DNA of 64,000 bases from an uncultured Holophagaceae bacterium (GCA_903913215.1 CAIWKE010000032.1:1-64000); one strand, 5' to 3'; positions 1 to 9,131 are shown, numbered from the stretch's first letter. Made by a program: numbers and translations. Notes: generated by a model not told the origin, from the sequence alone.

Positions 1-214
1 CCGGTTTTCAAAGACGCTCGTAAGTTACCTCGGCCTGAACCGCGTAACTCGATTGGAACCAGCCTTTCAGCCCCTTCCAACACCCCGCAGCCTCAACCGC
101 GCAGACATTTAGACTACCACTCCACAGCATCAACGCAAGGGAAAATTTACGACCTGGGCATCGAACCTTCATCAATAGCAGCCCTTCGGCCATGATGGGG
201 CCATCGGAGTTGAC

Positions 215-1087
215 ATGAGAAAGCTGCGCAAGGCCGTCATTCCTGTGGCCGGACTGGGTACCCGCTTCCTGCCGGCCACCAAGGCCCAACCCAAGGAAAT
301 GCTGCCCCTTGTGGACACCCCGGTCATCCAATATGTCGTGGAAGAGGCCATTCGGGCTGGAGTGGAGAGCCTTGTCCTTGTGACCGGGCGAGGCAAAGCG
401 GCCATTGAGAACCACTTCGATGTGGCGTTTGAGCTGGAGGACACCCTTCGTCGTCGCGGCAAGGCTGAAGATCTCGCCCTGGTGCAGGGCATCAGCCACC
501 TCGCGCAGTTCGCCTACGTGCGCCAGGGCGAACCCCTGGGTCTCGGCCACGCGGTGCTGTGCGCGCGCCATGCCGTGGGCGATGAACCCTTCGCACTGCT
601 GCTTGGAGACGATGTCTTCGACGAACGCGACTCTGGACTGGAAACCCTCATTGCGGCCCACGAAGCCACAGGCATGTCTGTGGTGGGGGTGCAGGAAGTA
701 CCCCTGGAGCACGTATCCCGCTATGGCATCGTCAACGCGCCAACAGAATCTACAGATCGTTGGAATGTGACAACCATTGTCGAAAAGCCTGACCCCTCCG
801 TTGCGCCCAGCCGCTGGGCTGTGGTGGGCCGCTACGTGCTGGAGGCCCGAGTCTTCGAACACCTCGCGGCCTTGGAACCCGGAGTGGGCGGTGAGTATCA
901 ACTCACAGACGCCCTGGCCGCCCTGGCTCGGGAAGGGCGCCTGGTCGCAGCGCCCATCCCCGCCAAACGCTATGACACCGGCAACAAGCTGGACTACCTG
1001 AAGGCCAACGTGGAGTTCGCCCTCAAGCGTGACGACCTCCGTGCAGACTTCACCGAATACCTGAAGGAACTCTGCAAGAGTCTGTAA
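215..1087 (+). CDS. galU: UTP--glucose-1-phosphate uridylyltransferase
   Basis: Makes UDP-glucose from UTP and glucose-1-phosphate in the cytoplasm, feeding envelope polysaccharide synthesis. The 290-residue length is normal for bacterial GalU. The N-terminus carries the nucleotidyltransferase signature (GLGTRFLPATKAQPKEMLP, about residues 13-31), followed by a typical DTPVIQY stretch and, further on, VEKP and the GGEYQLTDA segment. The ATG follows a GGAG about six bases upstream. The 214 bases before it hold no convincing gene. The gene ends three bases from the convergent copA stop. Confidence 0.95.
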   Translation: MRKLRKAVIPVAGLGTRFLPATKAQPKEMLPLVDTPVIQYVVEEAIRAGVESLVLVTGRGKAAIENHFDVAFELEDTLRRRGKAEDLALVQGISHLAQFAYVRQGEPLGLGHAVLCARHAVGDEPFALLLGDDVFDERDSGLETLIAAHEATGMSVVGVQEVPLEHVSRYGIVNAPTESTDRWNVTTIVEKPDPSVAPSRWAVVGRYVLEARVFEHLAALEPGVGGEYQLTDALAALAREGRLVAAPIPAKRYDTGNKLDYLKANVEFALKRDDLRADFTEYLKELCKSL

Positions 1088-1090
1088 CCC

Positions 1091-3223
1091 TCAACGCCGC
1101 AGGCGCAGCGCGTTCAACACCACAGTCAAGGAACTGAGGCCCATGGCCAGTCCCGCGAGCATGGGGCCTCCGAAACGCTCCAGCTGGCCCGTGGCTGCCA
1201 GTGGTACCAGCAGCAGGTTGTATCCGAAGGCCCAGGCGAGGTTCTGGCGGATCACACGGTGGGTGCGCCGGGCCAATTGGTGGGCCGCGAGAATCGGCTC
1301 CAGCCCTGCGCGGAGCAGGACCAGGGGCGCTGCAGCCATGGCCGCACCAGTACCCTGTTCGCCCGCTCCCGAACCCATGGCGATGCCACAGTCCGCCTGG
1401 GCCAGCCCAGGCGCGTCGTTCACACCATCCCCCACAAAGGCCACCACAGCGCCAGCCTGTTGCAGGGCGCGGATCTGGCCCAGCTTGCCCTCGGGCCTCA
1501 CACCCGCCAGCACCTCGGTAATGCCAACCCGCGCTGCCATGGCCCGTGCCGGGGTTTCGCGGTCACCCGTGAGGAGATGCAGACGGAGGCCTCGAGAGCG
1601 AAGCTGATTCACCACTTGGGCCGCATCCTCCCGGAGGCGATCTCCAAACACCAGCACCCCCTGCAGGCCCTGTCCATCCGCCAGGCCCACGGCCGTGCCA
1701 TCTGATTGAATAGAAGGGAAGACCACATCCAGAAAGGCCTCACTCCCCAGGCGCCATGCCACGCCATTCAGGCGTCCCGTGATACCCCCACCAGATTGGG
1801 TTCGGAAATCCTCCACAGCCAACAAGTCGCCCGAATGGGCCGCGCGGATACCCCGAGCCAGCGGATGGGCCGAGTCCCGCTCTAGACTTGCCGCCACCAG
1901 CAGCAGCTCCGCCTCGGACAGGGTGCCGCAGGAAACAATGCTCTGCAGACGTGGGCGACCCTCCGTGAGGGTCCCGGTTTTATCGAAGACCAGATCCGTG
2001 GCCTGCCCCAGGGCCTCCAGAGCCGCGGCATCCCGCACCAGCACGCCCTTTCGCGCCGCCGCGCCCAAGCCCACCATGACCGCCACGGGCGTGGCCAGGC
2101 CCAGGGCGCAGGGACAGGCGATGACCAGCAGGGTGACGGCGGGGCGCCAGGCCAGGGCCCAGCCGCCGAGCCAACACCAGCCGGCGAAGGTGGCCAGGGC
2201 CAGCAACAGGATCACAGGCACGAACACGGCACTGATGCGGTCCGCCAGGTCCTGGACAGGGGCTTTGGAACCCTGGGCCTGGCCCACCAGGGCCGCCATG
2301 TGGGCCAACTGGGTATCGGCGCCCACGGCCAGGACTTCCACTTCCACCATGGAGCCGTGCACCACGCTACCCGCCACCAGTGCCTCGCCAGGCCCCTTGG
2401 GTACCGGCATGGGTTCCCCGGTCAGCATGGATTCATCCACCTCAACTTGGCCGGCCAGGATCCGCCCATCCGCAGGAACGGCCTGGCCCGGGAGCACGCG
2501 CACACGGTCCCCGGACTTCAACCGGGCCACGGCCACCTCCATTACAGAGCCATCAGCCTCCAAACGAAGAGCCGTAGGCGGCGCCAGCGAAAGCAGGGCC
2601 TGCAGCGCGTCCGTGGCGCGGGCCTTGGCCCGGGCCTCCAGGTACTTACCGCTCAACAAGAAAGCCACCAGGGCCGCAGCCGTCTCGAAGCTGAGGTGAT
2701 GGGCGCCCCGCTGCCATTCCACCATGGCGAAGGCCCAGGCGCTGCCCGAACCCAGGGCGATGAGGGTGTCCATGGAGGCCTGGCCATGGCGGGCCTGGCG
2801 GCCCGCCCGCTGGAAGAAGCCCAATCCCGCGCCAAACACCACCGGGGTTACCAAGAGGGCCTGCAACCATCCAGGCAGAGGCCCGCCCAGCCCGGGAACC
2901 ATGGTGAGCAGCAGGGGTACCGTGAACCCCAGAGCCAGGAACATGCGCCGCCGCGCGCCCTGCAGAGCCTCGCTTTCACCCCCTCTTGGGGCCTCGGTGG
3001 CCAGGGGCACCAAGCCATAGCCCGCCTCCTCCACCTCGTGCGCCATGACCTCGAAGCTGGCCGAGCCCTCCACGGCCACGGTCGAGGTGGCCAAATTCAC
3101 CGCCGCCGCAGTCACGCCCGGGGTCTTGACCAGGGCCCGCTCCACATGGCGTACGCAGGCGGCACAGGTCATGCCCGTCACCTGAAAGGTCTGGGGGCTC
3201 ACGGGCGGGCCAGGGCTGGTCAA
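1091..3223 (-). CDS. copA: Cu(I)-translocating P1B-type ATPase
   Basis: Inner-membrane pump exporting Cu(I) from the cytoplasm. One N-terminal heavy-metal-associated domain (GMTCAAC, near residue 17) precedes the membrane segments. The CPC motif (IACPCALGLATP), the DKTGTLTEG phosphorylation loop and GDGVNDAPGLA are all present. Membrane segments 7 and 8 carry YN and MxxSS, the Cu(I)-specific signature. Length 710 is normal. The frame opens with TTG at 3223, two bases after the copZ TGA, so translation is probably coupled. A GTG at 3202 is an alternative start. It is the last gene of the merR-copZ-copA unit. Confidence 0.93.
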   Translation of the reverse strand: MTSPGPPVSPQTFQVTGMTCAACVRHVERALVKTPGVTAAAVNLATSTVAVEGSASFEVMAHEVEEAGYGLVPLATEAPRGGESEALQGARRRMFLALGFTVPLLLTMVPGLGGPLPGWLQALLVTPVVFGAGLGFFQRAGRQARHGQASMDTLIALGSGSAWAFAMVEWQRGAHHLSFETAAALVAFLLSGKYLEARAKARATDALQALLSLAPPTALRLEADGSVMEVAVARLKSGDRVRVLPGQAVPADGRILAGQVEVDESMLTGEPMPVPKGPGEALVAGSVVHGSMVEVEVLAVGADTQLAHMAALVGQAQGSKAPVQDLADRISAVFVPVILLLALATFAGWCWLGGWALAWRPAVTLLVIACPCALGLATPVAVMVGLGAAARKGVLVRDAAALEALGQATDLVFDKTGTLTEGRPRLQSIVSCGTLSEAELLLVAASLERDSAHPLARGIRAAHSGDLLAVEDFRTQSGGGITGRLNGVAWRLGSEAFLDVVFPSIQSDGTAVGLADGQGLQGVLVFGDRLREDAAQVVNQLRSRGLRLHLLTGDRETPARAMAARVGITEVLAGVRPEGKLGQIRALQQAGAVVAFVGDGVNDAPGLAQADCGIAMGSGAGEQGTGAAMAAAPLVLLRAGLEPILAAHQLARRTHRVIRQNLAWAFGYNLLLVPLAATGQLERFGGPMLAGLAMGLSSLTVVLNALRLRR

Positions 3224-3225
3224 GC

Positions 3226-3432
3226 TCAGACCAGACCGAGCACTTGGTAGCCAGCCTCCGTAACACTGGCGGTCATGGCCTCCAGAGAGGCCGTACCCTC
3301 TACGATGGCCATTCCCTGGGGCAGGTCCACGGTCACGGAGCTGACACCTTCCACTCCCCGCAAGGCCTTTTCCACATGCTTGGCGCAGCCGCCGCAGGTC
3401 ATGCCCCCGACTTTCATTACCTGGATTGCCAT
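3226..3432 (-). CDS. copZ: Copper chaperone, single HMA domain
   Basis: A 68-residue cytoplasmic metallochaperone, a single ferredoxin-like HMA domain with the metal-binding motif GGMTCGGCAKHVEKAL. It should hand Cu(I) to the neighbouring ATPase. The start at 3432 is chosen because AAGGAG lies just upstream (minus strand) and the family normally begins a few residues before the MTCxxC loop. A longer in-frame start at 3468 would overlap the regulator gene. It lies between the MerR regulator (16-base gap) and copA (two bases). Confidence 0.9.
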   Translation of the reverse strand: MAIQVMKVGGMTCGGCAKHVEKALRGVEGVSSVTVDLPQGMAIVEGTASLEAMTASVTEAGYQVLGLV

Positions 3433-3448
3433 CACTACTCCTTGTTCA

Positions 3449-3931
3449 TCATGCTTCGGTTTCAGCACGGGCGGGCAGGCGCGCCGCCTCGGTCACCAGA
3501 ATTTCCATGAGGTTGCAGCCCAACTCACTGCTCTGGCCATCGGGGGTGCCCAGCGTGACCTTCAGGATGTCCACCAGCAGGCGGATCTCGTTCAGCTTGA
3601 CCTCCAACTGGTGCAGCTTCCCCCCCAGCGCTTCCCGGACGTGGGCGCAGGGAGTGCTGTCCTGGCGCAGGGCCCGCAGCAATTCCTGGACCTCGTCCAG
3701 GGAGAAGCCCGAGGCCTGGGCGGCCCGCAGGACGCGGACCCACTGGATGGCCCGAACCGGGAAGAGGCGGTAGCCCTTGGGCGAGCGGGGCAGGTCGCCG
3801 AAGACCCCAGCGTCCGCGTAGAAGCGCAAGTTCCGGGAGGTTACGCCGGAGCGGGCGGCCAGTTGGCCGATCCTGAGCAATGGAGCATCCACAGTTCCGG
3901 CCATCTTTGGAGCATCCAGAACGGTCGTCAT
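3449..3931 (-). CDS. MerR-family metal-responsive regulator of the copper operon
   Basis: A 160-residue regulator with an N-terminal MerR winged-helix domain (RIGQLAARSGV...LRFYADAGVF), a dimerisation helix and a short metal-binding tail. A strong SD (GGGAGGAAGG) precedes ATG 3931. By alignment from memory with ZntR, C95 matches the helix cysteine typical of divalent-metal sensors, where Cu(I) sensors carry Ser. C139 matches a C-terminal ligand, and the intervening CC pair is absent. The target genes copZ and copA nevertheless look Cu(I)-specific. It probably activates its own promoter (3958-3988) and the downstream genes. The metal is inferred from context, not from the ligands. Confidence 0.85.
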   Translation of the reverse strand: MTTVLDAPKMAGTVDAPLLRIGQLAARSGVTSRNLRFYADAGVFGDLPRSPKGYRLFPVRAIQWVRVLRAAQASGFSLDEVQELLRALRQDSTPCAHVREALGGKLHQLEVKLNEIRLLVDILKVTLGTPDGQSSELGCNLMEILVTEAARLPARAETEA

Positions 3932-3957
3932 GCCTTCCTCCCGATCCTAGCTCCCTC

Positions 3958-3988
3958 AGCTTAAGGTTCCAGTTTCCTGGAAGCTCAA
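3958..3988 (-). promoter_or_regulatory. MerR-type promoter/operator, 19-bp spacer
   Basis: Reading the minus strand, a -35 TTGAGC (3988-3983) and a -10 TAAGCT (3963-3958) are separated by exactly 19 bases, the overlong spacing characteristic of MerR-activated promoters. The spacer contains a perfect inverted repeat, TTCCAG-N4-CTGGAA (3967-3982). The arrangement closely resembles the E. coli copA/CueR promoter. The -35 overlaps the stop codon of mnmG (3985-3987), so the promoter is embedded in the end of the upstream gene. Confidence 0.75.
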
Positions 3989-5892
3989 GGGGAAAGATCA
4001 GAATTCGTACGGGGAGCCCGCCCCCGGTGGATCAACAGGTGCAGCAGGGTCACGGCCGCTGGGGTGATCCCCGGGATCCGACTGGCCTGCCCCAGGGTCT
4101 CCGGGCGATGAACTGTGAGTTTTTCCAGCACTTCCCGCGACATGCCCTGGAGGTGCTCCACCCGCAGGTCCGAAGGGATCCGCACCTGATCCCAGCCCCG
4201 CTGGCCCTCCAGAAGGCGGGCTTCCCGCTCCCGGTAGGGCGCATAGCGCAGGTCAAAGAGCAGCAGGTCCCGCTCCAGGATGGGATCCCAGCCGGAACCC
4301 CCATCGGCCCAGCCCTCCAGCAGGGCCAGGCAGGCGTCTGCTTCTGCCAAGCCCATCTGCTGACGCCGGAAGAGCTCCGACAGGCTCAGGCCCGACTCCA
4401 GGCGGACCCCCGCCTCGGCGGCGATGGGGCCGAAGGGGCTGCTTTGGGTGACCCAGGCCTGGTCGCACTGGGCCTTGTGGCGCTCCCGGCGCCCGGCCCG
4501 AGCCTCCACCTGGGCCAACGCCACGGCATCCAAGGCCCCCACCTCCCGGGCCAGGGCCAGCAACCGCCCATCGGCCAGGTCGCAGGCCAGGCCCAGGCGG
4601 TGCTCGGCCCGGGCCGTGAGCATGCGGTAGGGCTCATCCGTCCCCTTGGTGACGAGATCATCCACCATGACACCCAGGTAGGCTTGGTCCCGCCCAAGCA
4701 CGATGGGCTCCTGCTCCCGCAGCCAACGCACCGCGTTGATGCCCGCCAGGAGGCCTTGCCCGGCAGCCTCCTCGTAGCCGGTGGTGCCGTTGATCTGGCC
4801 CGCGAACCAGACTCCCTCCAGGTCTGTCACCGCCAATCCTCGAGAAAGCTGCAGGGGATCAAAGCTGTCGTACTCGATGGCGTAGCCCGGCCGCAGGATC
4901 TCGGCGGCCTCGAAGCCCGGGAGACTGCGCACCATGCGGAGCTGCACTTCGGGGGGCATGGACGTAGACAAGCCCGCCAGATAAATCTCCTCGGTCTCCA
5001 GGCTCTCGGGTTCCACGAAAATCTGGTGGCGTCCCTTGTCCGGGAACTTCACGAACTTGTCCTCGATGGAAGGGCAATAGCGGGGGCCCACGCCCTCGAT
5101 GTGGCCCCCGTAGAGGCTCGACTTTGGGAGATTTTCCCGCACGATGGCCTCGGTCTCGGCCGTGGTGTGGACGATGTGGCAGGGCACCTGGGGTTGGGGG
5201 ATGCCGGGGCTGAAGAAGCTGAAGGGGCGGGGTGGGTCATCCCCGGGCTGAGGCTGCAGGCGCCCAAAATCGATACTGGCCCGGGCCAGCCGGGGGCTGG
5301 TGCCAGTCTTGAGGCGGCGGTGCCGCAGCCCCAGGCCCCGCAGCTGCTCCGCCAGGTGGGTACTGGCAGGTTCGCCGGCCCGCCCCGCCTCGATGCGCTT
5401 GTCGCCAATGAGGATGCGCCCATTGAGGAAGGTTCCGCTGGTGACGACCACCGCCTCGCAGGGCAGCACCGAGCCATCCAGCAGCTCCACCCCCCGCAGG
5501 CGCTGGGTGCCTGCTTCCCAGAGCAGGCTGGCGGCCATGCCCTGGCGGAGCCGGAGGTTGGGGGTGTGCTCCAGCAGACCCCGGGCGGCGCTGCGATACT
5601 TCACCTTGTCCGCCTGGGCCCGGGGGCCTCGGACCGCCACCCCCCGGCTCTCGTTGAGGATGCGGAAGTGGATGCCCGTAGCGTCGATGAGGCGGCCCAT
5701 GGCACCACCCAGGGCGTCCAACTCCCGCACCATGTGGCCTTTGCCCACGCCGCCGATGCTGGGATTGCAGCTCATCTGCCCGATCTGGTCCAGGTTCATG
5801 GTGAGCAGGGTCGTGGCCAGGCCCATGCGGGCGGCCACGTGCGCCGCCTCGATGCCGGCATGTCCACCACCAATTACCACCAACTGCTTCAC
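3985..5892 (-). CDS. mnmG: tRNA uridine-5-carboxymethylaminomethyl modification enzyme MnmG (GidA)
   Basis: FAD protein that, with MnmE, installs the cmnm5 group on U34 of certain tRNAs. The N-terminal Rossmann FAD motif (VVIGGGHAGIEAA), the CNPSIGG segment, and GRAGEPAS and TGYEEAAGQGL blocks are typical. Length about 635. The frame is open to a TTG at 5904, but GTG 5892 gives the usual N-terminus (MKQLVVIGGG) and is preferred. It is divergent from pssA. The copper-operon promoter overlaps its last codon. Confidence 0.95.
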   Translation of the reverse strand: MKQLVVIGGGHAGIEAAHVAARMGLATTLLTMNLDQIGQMSCNPSIGGVGKGHMVRELDALGGAMGRLIDATGIHFRILNESRGVAVRGPRAQADKVKYRSAARGLLEHTPNLRLRQGMAASLLWEAGTQRLRGVELLDGSVLPCEAVVVTSGTFLNGRILIGDKRIEAGRAGEPASTHLAEQLRGLGLRHRRLKTGTSPRLARASIDFGRLQPQPGDDPPRPFSFFSPGIPQPQVPCHIVHTTAETEAIVRENLPKSSLYGGHIEGVGPRYCPSIEDKFVKFPDKGRHQIFVEPESLETEEIYLAGLSTSMPPEVQLRMVRSLPGFEAAEILRPGYAIEYDSFDPLQLSRGLAVTDLEGVWFAGQINGTTGYEEAAGQGLLAGINAVRWLREQEPIVLGRDQAYLGVMVDDLVTKGTDEPYRMLTARAEHRLGLACDLADGRLLALAREVGALDAVALAQVEARAGRRERHKAQCDQAWVTQSSPFGPIAAEAGVRLESGLSLSELFRRQQMGLAEADACLALLEGWADGGSGWDPILERDLLLFDLRYAPYREREARLLEGQRGWDQVRIPSDLRVEHLQGMSREVLEKLTVHRPETLGQASRIPGITPAAVTLLHLLIHRGRAPRTNSDLSP

Positions 5893-5964
5893 AGGACCCC
5901 CCAAGCCAGGATACCCGCCGTATGAGGGCCCATCCTCCGGGGTCGGATATGAGAAACTATCGAC

Positions 5965-6804
5965 ATGCGACCCCGTTTAAGCCCAGAAGAACGCCGTGAC
6001 CGGCGCAAGCGCGCCATGCGGCGGTCCATGTTCGTGCTGCCCTCCAGCATCACCATGGCCTCGATCCTCTGTGGCTTCTCCAGTGTGGTGATGTCCATCA
6101 ACGCCGCGGGCGCCACTCCCGAGCGTTATTTCATGTGGGGAGCCGGATTACTGGTCCTTGCGGGGGTCTTTGATGGCCTCGACGGGCGGGTGGCCCGGGC
6201 CACCAACACCACCACGGAGTTCGGCGTACAGCTGGACAGCCTGGCGGATGTGATCAGCTTCGGCATGGCCCCCGCCATCCTGGCCTACCGCTACGGGTTC
6301 TTCCAACTGGGCATCCAGGACTCGCACCTGCGGGCCGCCGGCTGGGCCGCCTGCTTCGTGTACACGGCCTGCGGCGCCCTGCGCCTGGCCCGCTTCAACA
6401 TCCAAGTGGGAGCTACGGACTGCCGCTACTTCGTGGGCCTGCCCATTCCTGCTGGAGCCGCCTGTGTGGCCTCGGTCATCATCTGGCACCCAGCTCCGCC
6501 CTCCAGCATTTTCCAGGCCTATGCCATGGCCACGGGTCTCTTCCTGGTGGGCATGCTGATGGTGTCCACCCTGCGCTTCCCCAGCTTCAAGAAGCGCTCC
6601 ACCAACCCCCGGGCGGCGATGATCACCAGCCTCAGCATCGTCCTGGTCTTCGCCCTGATGATCCTCTTCCAACAGCGTTTCTTCATCGGCTTCTTCGCCG
6701 TCTACCTCACCGCTTCCCTGGCCCTCAACCTGGCATGGTTGAGCGGATGGACTAAAATCCAGCCGCCCCAGGATGGGGCGGAGGATCCCGAAACCATCAA
6801 TTAG
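5965..6804 (+). CDS. pssA: CDP-diacylglycerol--serine O-phosphatidyltransferase
   Basis: Integral membrane enzyme making phosphatidylserine, the precursor of phosphatidylethanolamine. It carries the CDP-alcohol phosphatidyltransferase motif DGLDGRVAR-N8-G-N3-D-N3-D (about residues 69-95) and several hydrophobic segments. The basic N-terminus (RRDRRKRAMRRS) and 279-residue length fit the PssA type with about eight membrane spans. No strong SD is visible at ATG 5965, and an internal ATG at residue 18 is possible. Confidence 0.88.
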   Translation: MRPRLSPEERRDRRKRAMRRSMFVLPSSITMASILCGFSSVVMSINAAGATPERYFMWGAGLLVLAGVFDGLDGRVARATNTTTEFGVQLDSLADVISFGMAPAILAYRYGFFQLGIQDSHLRAAGWAACFVYTACGALRLARFNIQVGATDCRYFVGLPIPAGAACVASVIIWHPAPPSSIFQAYAMATGLFLVGMLMVSTLRFPSFKKRSTNPRAAMITSLSIVLVFALMILFQQRFFIGFFAVYLTASLALNLAWLSGWTKIQPPQDGAEDPETIN

Positions 6805-6812
6805 CCCAGAGC

Positions 6813-7313
6813 CTACAAGCTGGTGGCCCCCGCGGGGACGCCGATGCCCACAACGGCCGCCACCTTGGCGTTGCTCAGCAGCTTGCCGCCGGTGCCGGGG
6901 CCCATGCCCAAGATTGCGCCCTGCTTGACCCCAGCTTCCGTGGTGACAGCGGTGGGAACCTTCACGGCAGCCATGCGCTCAATGAGGAACTTGGCGGCGG
7001 AGGAACCATCCCCTACGACGTGGTCGCCGGCGATGAGAATCACGGCATCGGGCTTACGGCCCGTGAGGGCCCCGATGGCCTTGCCCATGTCCTGGGGGCC
7101 CTTCACATCCACCACCATGAGCTTAAAGCCGCCCGCGGCACCGGTGAGGGAGGTCAGGGCGGCCTTGCTGCCATTGGCATCACAGACCACGGCCAGGGTG
7201 TTCACCTGGGGCCAGGCCTTCTTGATGGCCGCCATCATGGCGTCATAGTCCCCTGCACTGAGAGCACTGACACCCAAGACCAAGGATAAAATTACCGAGC
7301 GCTTCAAAGCCAT
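6813..7313 (-). CDS. Secreted protein of unknown function, alpha/beta substrate-binding-like
   Basis: About 166 residues with a Sec signal peptide (basic start, hydrophobic core, cut near ALSAGDYD). The rest alternates beta strands and helices rich in Gly/Ala (TLAVVCDANGSKAAL, VILIAGDHVVGDG), giving a Rossmann-like look but no recognisable catalytic motif. ATG 7313 is preferred to 7337 because a GGAGG sits just upstream. It is convergent with pssA and lies downstream of the nucleoside transporter on the same strand. Function unknown. Confidence 0.6.
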   Translation of the reverse strand: MALKRSVILSLVLGVSALSAGDYDAMMAAIKKAWPQVNTLAVVCDANGSKAALTSLTGAAGGFKLMVVDVKGPQDMGKAIGALTGRKPDAVILIAGDHVVGDGSSAAKFLIERMAAVKVPTAVTTEAGVKQGAILGMGPGTGGKLLSNAKVAAVVGIGVPAGATSL

Positions 7314-7391
7314 GAACGTCCTCCGACCTCCCTTCATCGGCAGAAGAGCCTCAAGGCTAGAGCTTCGGATGTTTTAGTCTGTTTTTTCTGA

Positions 7392-8765
7392 CTACGTAAG
7401 AATACCTGCAATGCATGCACTCAAGAAATTGGCCAGGGTCCCTGCCAGCATGGCCCGGAAACCCAGACGGGCCAGGTCGCCCCGCCGCTCGGGCACCAGG
7501 GCCCCGATACCCCCCACCTGGATGGCGATGCTACTGAAATTGGCGAAACCGCAGAGCGCGAAGGTAGAAATGAGCTTGGCTTTGGCCGAGAGGTTCGTCA
7601 TGGCCCCTAGGTCCAGGAAGGCCACGAACTCATTGACCACCATGCGCTTGCCCAGGAGCCCACCCACCTGGCCCGCCTCGACCCAGGGCACACCCATGAG
7701 GAAGGCCGGGACCTTAAAGGTCCAGCCCAGCACCAGTTCCAGGCTGAAGCCCGGGTGGATGGCCTTCATGAGGCCATTGATGAGGTAGATGAGCGCGATG
7801 AAGGCGATGAGCATGACCGCCACGTTGAAGGCCAGTTGGCCCCCCTCGAAGGCGCCCCGGGCTGCGGCATCCAGCACGTTGGCGTCGTGGTTGGGAATGT
7901 CCACCTTGATCTCGCCGGCGGTCTCGGGGACCTCGGTCTCGGGCTCCAACATCTTGGCCATCATCACGGCGCCTGGAGCCGTCATGATCACGGCCGTGAG
8001 AAGGTGCACGATGTCCACGTGGGCCACCTGCACGTAGGCCACCATGATGCTGCCGGACACATGGGCCATGCCTGCGGTCATGATCAGCATCAGCTCACTG
8101 CGGGTCATGCGGGCCAGGAAGGGGCGGATGGTGAGGGGGGCCTCGGTCTGGCCCATGAGGATGCTGGCGGCCACGCTCACACTTTCGGCCCCGGAGACCT
8201 TCAGGAAGCGGCCCATGGCCCGGGCGGCGGCGCTCACCACCCATTGCATGACGCCGATGTAGTAGAGCACCGCGAAAATCGAGGCCACGAAGATGATGGT
8301 GGGCAGCACGGCAAACGCGAAGACCATGCCCACGCTGCTGCCGGGCCCATCCGAGAGGTGGCCGAATACGAAGCTGGCCCCCTCGTGGGCGTAGGCCATG
8401 AGGTGCTCGACCACGATGCGCATCTTGTCGAAGGTGGAGCCCACCAGGTCGCCCCGCAGCAGGCCCAGGACGATGACTGCAAAGAGGCCCCAATTCAGCG
8501 GCTTATTCTCGTAGGAAGCAAAGCGCCGAAGCAACATGGGCGTGAACATCAGCACCAGGACGACCCAGCCAACGCCCTTGGGGAAGGGCAGGAAGGACAG
8601 CAGGCCCGCAAGCCAGGTTCCCTTCAGCACCACCATGGCGAAGATCCACTGCAGGCCCAGGCCCCAGGCGATGGTCTTCCAGTGGATGGCGCTCCGCTTG
8701 TGGGACAACGCGTACGCAAGGGCCATGAAGGCCAGGATTCCGGCCAGGCCGATATACCGTTCCAT
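7392..8765 (-). CDS. Concentrative nucleoside transporter, NupC/CNT family
   Basis: A 457-residue inner-membrane cation-coupled nucleoside importer. About ten hydrophobic segments are visible. Family hallmarks include GQTEAPLTIRPFL and the late segment LCGFANFSSIAIQVGG, followed by GALVPERRGDLA. TAGGAG precedes the ATG at a good distance. The roadblock gene ends nine bases upstream on the same strand, so they may be co-transcribed, though no functional tie is obvious. Confidence 0.9.
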   Translation of the reverse strand: MERYIGLAGILAFMALAYALSHKRSAIHWKTIAWGLGLQWIFAMVVLKGTWLAGLLSFLPFPKGVGWVVLVLMFTPMLLRRFASYENKPLNWGLFAVIVLGLLRGDLVGSTFDKMRIVVEHLMAYAHEGASFVFGHLSDGPGSSVGMVFAFAVLPTIIFVASIFAVLYYIGVMQWVVSAAARAMGRFLKVSGAESVSVAASILMGQTEAPLTIRPFLARMTRSELMLIMTAGMAHVSGSIMVAYVQVAHVDIVHLLTAVIMTAPGAVMMAKMLEPETEVPETAGEIKVDIPNHDANVLDAAARGAFEGGQLAFNVAVMLIAFIALIYLINGLMKAIHPGFSLELVLGWTFKVPAFLMGVPWVEAGQVGGLLGKRMVVNEFVAFLDLGAMTNLSAKAKLISTFALCGFANFSSIAIQVGGIGALVPERRGDLARLGFRAMLAGTLANFLSACIAGILT

Positions 8766-8774
8766 GCAGTGCTC

Positions 8775-9131
8775 CTAGAGTTCCTTGTTCAGGGCCTCGA
8801 TGGCCTGTTCCATGTAGAAGCGGGCCCGCCCCAGCATGCCTTCCCGCTGCATCACCAGCACCAGAGTGCAGTGTTCCTTGGCAGCCATCATCACGATCCA
8901 GTGCTGGTCCGTGGCAAAGGCCACCTGCTTCACCTCGCCCCGGTCGAAGTCCTCCACCGCCTGCTGCAGGTGGCGCTTCACCACGTGCTGGTAGGCGCCC
9001 AGCAGCTGCAGTCCCTCGTTGGAGACCTGAATGGTCCGCTGGCAGATGGAGTCCCCGTCGCGATCGTTGAAGGTCGCGGCCAGGGCCTCGGGCACCCGTT
9101 CGATGAGCTGATCCAGGATTTGCTGGAACAT
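8775..9131 (-). CDS. Roadblock/LC7-type small protein
   Basis: 118 residues shaped like a roadblock/LC7 (MglB-like) domain: helix, a long central helix (GLQLLGAYQHVVKRHLQQAV), two beta strands (VKQVAFATDQHWIVMMAA and CTLVLVMQREG) and a C-terminal helix. Such proteins bind small Ras-like GTPases and often act in polarity or gliding. ATG 9131 has GGAG upstream and starts exactly where the fold begins. No MglA-type GTPase is in this window. The family call is by pattern and moderately sure. Confidence 0.6.
   Translation of the reverse strand: MFQQILDQLIERVPEALAATFNDRDGDSICQRTIQVSNEGLQLLGAYQHVVKRHLQQAVEDFDRGEVKQVAFATDQHWIVMMAAKEHCTLVLVMQREGMLGRARFYMEQAIEALNKEL

Noticed and set aside
206-211. GAFTDA in the sigma-54 activator (residues 206-211 of the gene at 38930-40360) as a defect
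   Set aside because: GAFTDA is a tolerated variant in other sigma-54 activators, so not evidence of loss of function. Coordinates here are residue numbers.
1-214. Possible upstream gene or riboswitch before galU
   Set aside because: No frame with family features and no recognised RNA fold; treated as a plain upstream region cut by the window edge.
8-901. Open frame on the minus strand across galU (297 codons)
   Set aside because: Antisense to a certain galU; composition typical of the complement of a high-GC gene, no family features.
3880-5925. Long plus-strand open frame (681 codons) across mnmG
   Set aside because: Pro/Gly/Gln/His-rich shadow of mnmG.
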